Assembly (NCBI GenBank): GCA_032622095.1
Contig: CP136061.1
Coordinates: forward strand, 130,770,754-130,834,753
Direction: 5' to 3'
DNA from: Siphonodentalium dalli
Taxonomy: Eukaryota; Mollusca; Scaphopoda; Gadilida; Siphonodentaliidae
Length of the DNA: 64,000 nt
The notes beneath the pieces were generated by a model. That model did not search any database, was not told the origin of the DNA, and worked only from the letters and a program-made list of their open reading frames with translations. The translations under genes and the position numbers were made by a program. Shown piece after piece: positions 56,581 through 64,000 of this stretch; positions within the stretch are counted from its first letter, which is position 1, and each line of letters starts with the position of its first letter.

Positions 56581-57860
56581 GTATATCTCTTCATGTTGAT
56601 GTCTAGTATTACTTAGACATTTCAACTTTCTGCATCCCTAATCCCTCCATTGACTGTAACACATGAAAGTATCCCTTCTCCAAGTTGAGCTACAGTGTCA
56701 TTGACACATTCATTATCTTTGAAATCTCATGTAATGAAAGAACACTGGTTATTACAAAATTACAACAGGCTTAGATTCAGAGGTGACAGAAACAGTTTTT
56801 GTTTTGATTTTAACACCTAGTAAGTTTTTAGACTATAGTATACAGGCTAATACATGATTCTCTGATAGATTAAAAAGATAGAATTGTTTATTGAATGATG
56901 GCCAGGTTCATGATACAAGAAATTTTTATATTTCATTATATTGACAAATTGATTTTTGTTTCAATTTGCTGATGCATAGCTGCATGTTATATGCAACAAA
57001 ACCAACACAACTGAAGCCTTCTCAATTTCAAACAATTGTGATGTTTAAACAATGCAATATTATTTTTATTTTTATTTCAACCAACAAACCAACTTTTTGG
57101 AAGTAAAAAAATCCACTAACCAAGAAAAAGGCCTTGTCTTAGTTTACAATGTTTAACTCAGATATATGTTGTATATGCCCCTTTTAAAAAATGAGTCACA
57201 TTACGTGTGTTGCCTGTCCATCTGTCTATCTGTACATTTGTTCTTTTTTTATTTCTGGATGGGCTTAATGTTTGTTTTCAGATAATGATTTATAATCAAA
57301 AAAAGTTCAAACTTGGGTTCTAGCTGCCCATTAATATCAGAGTTATGGACATTTCTTTAGTTAAACATTTTGTTGTCTTGGGTTTCTGACTGATATCTGA
57401 ATTGGCCCACATAAGCTGCATTCAAATAAGGGATTTGTCAAAGATTTTTTGGTATTATGTAAAAATTTTCAGCATCATCGAAACCCGCCAGCATATGCTG
57501 GCTATCTAGTTGTGCCGATTAATAAGAATGTGGTATCATCAGTTCAATGAATTGCAAGTGTGTTTCGACATTTCAACAGAAACTAATCATTTCTATTCCA
57601 GGTAAATAAAACTTAATTTATTTGTGCCTGGGTAATCGGAGAACTACATCGTGAGACGATATACACATGGTTTTCACATGATCTCAGCAATTTTTTGCTA
57701 CAATCACTGCCAGTGATCCAAAGAGTATATGGTATAATTATTGTATGAGGCCAGACCAATTTCATTGTATGTTTTATAATATGTCATCAAGCATCTGACG
57801 AGTGTTAATGGTAACGGTAATCAGAGTATCATGTTTATCTCTGTTACTGCATTAAAAAAC
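56580..57860. other. AT-rich DNA, nothing identified
   Basis: No coding frame, array or inverted repeat found. Short palindromic CCAGCATATGCTGG at about 57489-57502. Confidence 0.4.
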
Positions 57861-57861
57861 C

Positions 57862-58109
57862 TTAACCCTTCCATGACTGGAGCTTCTTGAAATTTTGCAA
57901 AAACCCTGTGCCAATGCATTCTTTCATATGTGCGAGTCTCCCACAGGGAGCTCACATATATAAGAGAATACATTAGCCTAACAATATTTATCTTGACCTT
58001 GTAAGCCAGTGCATTCTCTTATATATGCGAGGCTCGCATATATTAGACAATGCACTGGCACAGGATCTTTATTGTTGCATCAGCGTAGCTCAAGTCATGA
58101 AAGGGTTAG
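57862..58109. mobile_element. piggyBac-like MITE with two hairpins
   Basis: Coordinates include TTAA on the left and the decayed TTAG on the right. Ends are CCCTTCCATGACTGGAGCTT and, inverted, CCCTTTCATGACTTGAGC. It contains two copies of the CATTCTCTTATATATGCGAG hairpin separated by CAATATTTATCTTGACCTTG. The ends match the right end of the element at 22699-22964. Confidence 0.78.
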
Positions 58110-58277
58110 AGGATGCAGTTGAATTTGCACACTTGTGTATTCACAAATGGTAGACCACCAAAATATGATCTGCGAGTGACAATTCAAACATCAAGAAGAG
58201 ACCAGGAACATGTTTGAGGTTTAGAATTCATACTCCCCTGTTTTTGTGAGTAAGTATTATTCACGAGCATGACTTCT

Positions 58278-58380
58278 TCAAGTCTGGAAATAGTGTGTAT
58301 GATATATGTAGAATGAGGCCCCCAGTGAGCTACCATCACCAAACTCACTCTCTGGGGATCTCATTCTGCTTAAGCCTCAT
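58278..58380. repeat. Left arm of an inverted repeat (right arm 58560-58692)
   Basis: AAGTCTGGAAATAGTGTGT and GAGCTACCATCACCAAACTC are mirrored, inverted, in 58560-58692 (with a ~30-bp extra stretch there). The 180 bp between are AT-rich. Likely a MITE of about 415 bp, overlapping the 3' end of the frame described next. Confidence 0.7.
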
Positions 58381-58550
58381 CTTCTGGAAAATATCTATGG
58401 TCTCAAATTAACACTGTTTCTATGTACCTTTTCCCTTCTGTTCAGTTTCTATATTCCCTAATTTGCAGAAGATAAAATGCATAATCAAGGTGACTAATGG
58501 GTGAACACCACCAACTTCAACTGGCGAACTTCAATTTGATCCTCGGTCTC

Positions 58551-59138
58551 TCATAACAATTGAGGCCTAAGCAGAATGAGGTTCCCAGAGGGTGAATTTG
58601 GTGATGCTAGCTCACTGTGCTGGATAGCATCACTAAATTTACCCTCAAGGGACATCATTCCGCAAATGTCAGACACACTATTTCCAGACTTGGACGTCTT
58701 GTTTTTTCTGGGCCAGTTCTCGGTATTTGAATCATTAGGAACATATTCTTGGTGTTTGGTTTTGGTAGCCTGCCATTCGCTGACAACTAAGAACTCAGAT
58801 CTGAATACAACCAGAGAGTTTTCCAAGCAAATGGCACATCCTAAATTATAGTTGCATTCAACTATAATAGTTGAATATGGAACTTCCGGTTTGTGAGTTT
58901 GATAAAATAGGGATACTTCAAAATCAAATATCACAAAAATGTTGACAAATTCTGTTGCATGTTTTTTGATACATGTCCAAAATTGCATATTGTTGGCTTT
59001 GGCACAATTATATTCCATGTCATTCACAACCAAAATATAAATATCACTATTATTGATTTCTGGTCGTAGAAGTGGCTTCATCTTTGTAAAATAATATCTG
59101 AAATTGATCTGGTCTAGAGCAGATTTATTGTGTGTCAT
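58551..59138 (-). CDS. Unidentified 195-aa frame
   Basis: The longest frame apart from the LINE. The N-terminal 140 residues read like real protein: few low-complexity stretches, mixed hydrophobic/charged pattern (SDIYILVVNDMEYNC, FWTCIKKHATEFVNIFVIF). Six Cys occur, among them NLGCAICLEN. The last 45 residues run into the inverted repeat at 58560-58692. An acceptor-like GCTCTAG lies about 10 codons in, so the true start may be an upstream exon. No domain is recognised. It could be a terminal exon of a host gene with a repeat-derived tail, or chance. Confidence 0.3.
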   Translation of the reverse strand: MTHNKSALDQINFRYYFTKMKPLLRPEINNSDIYILVVNDMEYNCAKANNMQFWTCIKKHATEFVNIFVIFDFEVSLFYQTHKPEVPYSTIIVECNYNLGCAICLENSLVVFRSEFLVVSEWQATKTKHQEYVPNDSNTENWPRKNKTSKSGNSVSDICGMMSLEGKFSDAIQHSELASPNSPSGNLILLRPQLL

Positions 59139-59552
59139 AAGTCAACCAAAAGGTCATGTTGAGAGCCATTTATAGAAATTCATTCATTGAATGAGTGTTA
59201 AAATGTGTTCATGTGTACTAGTGATGTGTTCATGTGTACGAGTGATTTGTTCATATGTACGGGTGATTTATAAAAACAAGATCATGAACTGACACAGAAT
59301 GGATCAGTTGTTTCCCTTAGTGTTGTGGTTCATCATTTTTAATAGTTCGAGATTTGTTATCTCACACTTTTAAAGAGCATTGGTATCAAATATATTAGCA
59401 CTCAAATTCTCAACGTGTAGCTCCTTCCTTTTACTGGTTATGCAACAATATTATTCCTTGAATCATTCCAAGTTGCTTTTCTGTGAACAAAATATGGAAT
59501 TTATATCAGACACTTTTCCCTTCATAAAGTCTAGTAAATATATAGACAGTAG

Positions 59553-59765
59553 TTAACTGTCTTCGGTGACGAACAAAATATCTCCTTGAGTGAGATATGG
59601 AGGAATATTTTCACATGTCATTAGCTGAGTGAAAACGGTAGAACATTCGAGGCACCATTGGATATGACTAAAGACGCTGATCGTTTTCTTTATAACAAAT
59701 CTATGGCATACATGTGACGTATAATTTAAGTTACCACGTGCGTTGACAGTGGTTAAAGGTATCAC
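59553..59765 (-). CDS. Unidentified 70-aa frame upstream of the previous one
   Basis: Lies 415 bp upstream, in the same direction, of the 195-residue frame. It has several Cys (SHVCHRF, HIQWCLECSTVF, LMTCEN) and a TGA/TAA end. No clear donor connects the two. Recorded because the two together may be exons of one gene, but I cannot recognise it. Confidence 0.2.
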   Translation of the reverse strand: MIPLTTVNARGNLNYTSHVCHRFVIKKTISVFSHIQWCLECSTVFTQLMTCENIPPYLTQGDILFVTEDS

Positions 59766-60114
59766 AAAATTAGGTGACTTACTTTCAAGTTCATTTTTTT
59801 CGTTTTACGGCTTTATTTAGACGTTGACAATCATCGTCTGGTGTAAAACTGAAGACAAAAGCACTGTTTTAACGCTTGTGAAATACGCTGATAGGATTGT
59901 AAAATCCTGAATGTCAATTTGAACCTTTTTAACCCGGAATGATTAACAATGGAGCCGTTACTGCCTTGGTTGGCACAGGCATGGTAACATAACACAACAG
60001 GTGTATTTGTGATTGTCTGTAATCACATTAATTACTTTCACAGGACTGCAAATCGAGGTAAGAACAGGTTCATGAATCGCCTTCCCCGTAGCTCCCCTTG
60101 ACTTCGCTTCCCTC

Positions 60115-60325
60115 ATTTCGAGGTCCCAAGAATAGAGAACGAAAGTCGATATATAGGGTTCCTCTAATTGGCGTAATTAGCACTCGGAGCGATAGTCACA
60201 CCAAACAGGGCGCGGGTTGGGGCTACCCATTGAACCCATTAGTCACATTGGTGCGCTCCCTGGACTATCGAACGGGACGTCAATCTGCTTCCTCGGGTCG
60301 ACTGTTGACGTGCCCAGGACGGCTG
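60115..60325 (+). repeat. ~210-bp direct repeat, copy 1
   Basis: Contains TTGGCGTAATTAGC, CACCAAACAGG, GCGGGTTGGGGCTACCCAT and CCTGGACTATCGA in the same order as copy 2. In one frame both read (P/I)-GVIS and GWGYP, so the block is translated alike in both. Confidence 0.8.
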
Positions 60326-61224
60326 TGATTCAGCTTTACTAACACTCGACACACGCCGTCCATCGCTACAAGTCGTCATCTCGGGGTCAGCGCGGCTGGG
60401 GGATACACCCTCAGTGGTCCCTGACCATGCTCTCCGGTGCCTTATGATAATAGTGTGTGGGAATTTGGGCTAAAATTACTAGTAAAATGGCAATTTTACT
60501 TTGTCTCAATTCAAATTAGGAGACATTTTCTCTAAAAAATTATTACGTTTACGCTATTATTTGGCACCTGAAAGTTTATCCTCCATGCCTTCTGCCCCAG
60601 CTGGGCTTGGAATGGGATCACAGTTCACAGGCTTGTTTCCTCCTTATTATAAGTCACCACTTCCGGGGGCTTGGCAGACAGGTTACTGGCCGCATTCTGG
60701 CCAACAGCTGCCAGTAACTTCGGGTTTGATTTTAAATGAAAACAAAAGATCTTATTCCCTGAAGCCATTATAGCAGGAAGCTTGCTTGGGAACTGGTACC
60801 TACTAACCTCCCATCGCCAGTTCGGTCGGTTGGATATCGGGATCGGTCGAGCTGCTGCTCCATCCCCGAGATGTACAGGCTCTGGACATTCCTCTGGGGT
60901 CCCCAATGACCAGACCTCACATGCAATTAGAATGAAGCTTGTCGTGGTGTATTGTGCTGTTAACACCCCATCGACTGATGGAGATCGGGATCATATCGAG
61001 CAGTCGCTCCAGCATGAGGTGAAAGGGCTTTCGACATTCCTTTCGGGTCACCTTTACATGCGCTTACGAGGGAGCTCAGTTAGTTGTTCAGTGTTCTCTG
61101 ATGCAGCCAAGCGCAGGAAGAAAATTAATGTCGAATTTTGATTAGCAAATAACCTCAGATTGACATGATTTGATTGCATTGTTCTACAATCAGTTACAAT
61201 TTAGCAGAACATCAGAGTGCTTTC

Positions 61225-61470
61225 CCTTGTTTCGAGGGTTCCAAGGAAGAGATAGAAACCTTTACGACCAGGACACTGACACTTGTCGATGTATAGTATT
61301 CCCTTCATTGGCGTAATTAGCGCTCAGGACGATAGTCCCACCAAACAGGTCGCGGGTTGGGGCTACCCATCGAACCCATTGGGCGCATTTGGTGGGCTTC
61401 CTGGACTATCGACAGGGATTCCAAGTCAGATACTCGGGATGATGGTTGGCGTACCCAGGGACAGTCAAAT
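61225..61470 (+). repeat. ~230-bp direct repeat, copy 2
   Basis: Same block as 60115-60325 with scattered changes, 1.1 kb downstream. The reading frame is kept (GVISAQDDS versus GVISTRSDS), which hints at an ancestral duplicated coding segment. Confidence 0.8.
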
Positions 61471-62939
61471 GAGGAAATAGGATCCAGGTTGCATGGCTTT
61501 TGTTCGCATTTGGGTAGCAACTTGCCCATGTGATGCCGGTCAATTTGTACCCTGCACAAACGTCGTCAGAGCTGGTTGGTTATGCCATCGGACTGCACAC
61601 TTGGCGACCTGGGATCGTACATGCTTTATCTCCGACCTCGCTGTGTTTCAGTAATAGATACGAATGACATTGGGTGCATTGGAAGTGTGGATTAACTGAG
61701 TCGGATTAATTCTTTGTTTCTGTTTGCTCATCCTACCGGAGTGTTTCATCTCACTTTCATAAGGAAACCACCTACAGGTATGGTTGCCAAATAACCAGAT
61801 ATAGGGTTTATCCTCTCAATATGGTTGTATATTTTAGGTGGGTGCATTTGCTTATCTTTTGTCTGCGGGTTGCTTTCAGTTCTAACGCAACATGGATTTC
61901 ACTTTTGTTGTCCAGTAATACATAGATGAGTCCATTATCCATTGTTCGACATATGCTCAATTTCACAATGCTGTTGACATGAGGTCTAGTTCAGCCACCC
62001 CGCTCGGGCTTAATGGGCAACATGGCGTATTAGCGTGGAAAAGAAGAACGAAATGGCTTCTGTGATATCGGCCTTTGGTTCTAATACGTCATTCTTCTTA
62101 TGGGCTCGGTTGTCGGTACATAATGGTTTTGTTTTCCCTGATAGTGCTTGATTCGCCTAGTGGTCTCATTTCATATACTAAGCCAGGTCTTTTGCTGACC
62201 TCAGGGATGGCCAATGCAGGCTAATGTTGCATCTAAGGGGCAGCATATGACTCGTGATGGGCACACTTCGTACCGCCGGAAGAAGATTCTTGCCAGATGC
62301 TTCCCCTCGTGCGAGATTCACTAGCATTGGGTGTCGGATGCCAGATCATATGATCCACCCTCTAGATTCGCACTTCGGGCGATGGTTGTCTCCGGAACAG
62401 GGTCCCATTGGAGGGGCACCCCATCCATCCCAGAAGGGATACCTTGCGCCATCGACTCGTCGGGGACCAGTCAGCATAGCTAGAACAGTTGGGGCGCTGT
62501 GGCCCTTGGTCTGCTTTTCATTGCCTACCTGCCTTTGGGTTTGGGCTTGTGCCACAATCCTGATGCATTTTGTTTTTTGTGGATTTCCATCTTATTGATA
62601 TTGGAATTTCGGTTCCTGGCTGCCTTTCGGTCATGGATTCAGTAGCCTGTGATTGGTCAGTTGGGTTTAACTGTGTTGGTGGGCATTTCCACATTTGGGA
62701 ACGTCATCAGGGGTCAAATGCCATGGCTTCTTGCATCTTCGTCAGGGATATCTCGAACTCCAGGCTTCAAACTAAGTTTTGTACTGTGAAACTCCAATTC
62801 TGAGCCCTGTTCTTCATACGGCCTGTGCCTTGCAACGTATGTCCGTGTAATACCCATTCGCTTCCCGGTCAGACTGTTGGTCAATGATACCTCCTCCTTA
62901 TCGACAATGGCATGTCGCCAATTAGTTGGTGTCGGGCCC

Positions 62940-63600
62940 TTTTTAGCTCACCTGAGACGAAGTCTCCGGTGGAGCTATAGTCATCACTCCTCGTCCGTCG
63001 TCCGTCAGTCCGTCTGGCCGTCTGTGTTTACTAATGACTACTTATGTGGCTAAGATTGTGTAAAATGGATATGTGCATAACTTCCGTTACGTGGCTAGCC
63101 ACGTAACAGCTTTCAGATGGACGTTCAAAAATGATCTATTTGGCCTAATCAGCTTATTTAATTTTGTAGTCACTCAAAATTTGGAAACAAAAAGTCCATC
63201 GATTTAGACATCCATGACCTGCCAATAGGAGATGTTGGACACTGACTGACATTTATGTGGCTAGCCACCCAATCACGGACCTGTCAGTTTCTCCTATTCC
63301 ACTGTCCCAGTTGCTGTGTGCAAGTTTTTGAGTTTTAATCGGCTTCTTCTGCTATAATTCCAACATGTTATGAATCCATAATCTGGAGTTTTATCACTAT
63401 CTACTACTTGATAGCCACATAAAATTTTATGGCTACTTGAGAAGCCACATAAAAACTAAAGCCACATTACCATTTCTAGCCACATAGGTCGGAGCCACAT
63501 ATCTACCCATTTGTTCGTCCGTCCGTCCGTCCGTCCGTCCGTCCGTCAACAATTCTTTGAACGTCTTCTCCTCTGAAACCATCAGACCGATTTGGTTTAT
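62940..63600. repeat. AGCTCACCTGAGACGAAG...(CGTC)n repeat
   Basis: Begins with TTTAGCTCACCTGAGACGAA and GGTGGAGCTATAGTCATC, then GTCCGTCGTCCGTCAGTC. Later many GCCACAT words, a (CGTC) run at 63510-63546 and a CAGACCGATTTGGTTTATAT tail. This layout is a widespread intergenic repeat of molluscs and other marine invertebrates. No gene. Confidence 0.8.
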
Positions 63601-64000
63601 ATTTGGTGTGGATGTTCCCTAGGTGACTCTTATTCAGATTTGTTCAAATGAGGTCACCAAGTCAAATAGTTTTACCTCTAGTCACCCCACTAAATTTGGT
63701 TGAAATCAGGATTTTGTGAGAAAACAGACAGATGTTAAGAAATGTTCAGTAAGTTCCATATCCTTGCATTCCCAAGCGATCTCTGCTCTGTACCACCAAG
63801 CATGATATAGTCATGTTGTGTTTAAATCAGTGCCAGATTTATAGATATAATCTATATCTATAAATTATTTCACTTTCGGTGAATTGTTGAAACACAAGTG
63901 AGAACATCTAACGGAAGTTTTATGGGGTATATAAAATAGAAGCATGGCCATGCAGTTGATGTACAGACAGCGAACTAAAAACCTTCCTAAACGACCGTGG
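63600..64000. other. Right edge, no gene seen
   Basis: Continuation of intergenic repeat wording (TTCAAATGAGGTCACC, CTAAATTTGGTTGAAATC) and then unique AT-rich sequence. A short inverted TATAGATATAATCTATATCT lies near 63840. Confidence 0.4.

Larger units (their letters stand above)
60100..62900. other. GC-richer degenerate region, mobile-element-like
   Basis: GC content visibly rises to about half, against roughly one third in flanks. Several medium frames occur on both strands (e.g. 90 aa at 60501, 114 aa at 62254) rich in Gly/Pro/Ser, none with a complete domain. A repeated block lies at both 60115-60325 and 61225-61470. The composition fits a decayed autonomous element or a transferred/unrelated insertion. 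I could not identify reverse transcriptase, integrase or recombinase motifs. Confidence 0.4.

Overview
The window is intron- and repeat-rich, AT-rich animal nuclear DNA from a marine-invertebrate-type genome. Long introns with GT/AG borders, LINE reverse transcriptases, many short hairpin transposons, poly-G/C runs and (GGAC)n-tailed intergenic repeats point to an animal. The exact phylum cannot be read from the sequence; a lophotrochozoan such as a mollusc or an ally is my best guess. A 100-N scaffold gap lies at 55234-55333.

One host gene is clearly supported. It is an SLC22-type (organic cation/anion/zwitterion transporter, major facilitator superfamily) gene on the minus strand, spread over about 45 kb and running off the left edge. 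Its exons are: first exon 45461-45319 (N-terminus and TM1), exon 2 at 12613-12394 (the large Cys- and N-glycosylation-rich extracellular loop), exon 3 at 10320-10217 (ends ADxxGRK-type motif) and exon 4 at 686-532 (GRK motif, VLRFFVGA). All junctions are GT..AG and in phase, giving 207 residues. A second first exon of the same length and phase (67% identical protein) lies at 47559-47417, which suggests alternative first exons or a partial duplication.

Almost everything else is mobile or repetitive DNA, most of it inside the 32.7 kb first intron. There is a 5'-truncated LINE with an open 430-residue RT frame (37.66-38.95 kb) and a second, broken LINE (41.0-43.3 kb). There are several cut-and-paste elements whose edges can be read to the base. 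Two have 8-bp target duplications (13540-17228 and 48962-49845, hAT-like). TA-flanked families include 33379-34587, confirmed by an empty paralogous site, and an inverted pair at 20593-22292. A set of TTAA-flanked piggyBac-like MITEs shares a hairpin core. Perfect or near-perfect hairpins occur near 7.1, 28.5, 30.4, 31.1, 32.2 and 46.2 kb; that at 30223-30675 is a 453-bp nested palindrome.

Right of 48 kb the window holds repeat arrays arranged as inverted arms around the assembly gap, one unidentified 195-residue frame (59138-58551), and a GC-richer degenerate region with a direct duplication (60.1-62.9 kb). A possible small secreted-peptide gene with a duplicated second copy lies at 6.08-6.6 kb. 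I saw no rRNA, tRNA or CRISPR array.
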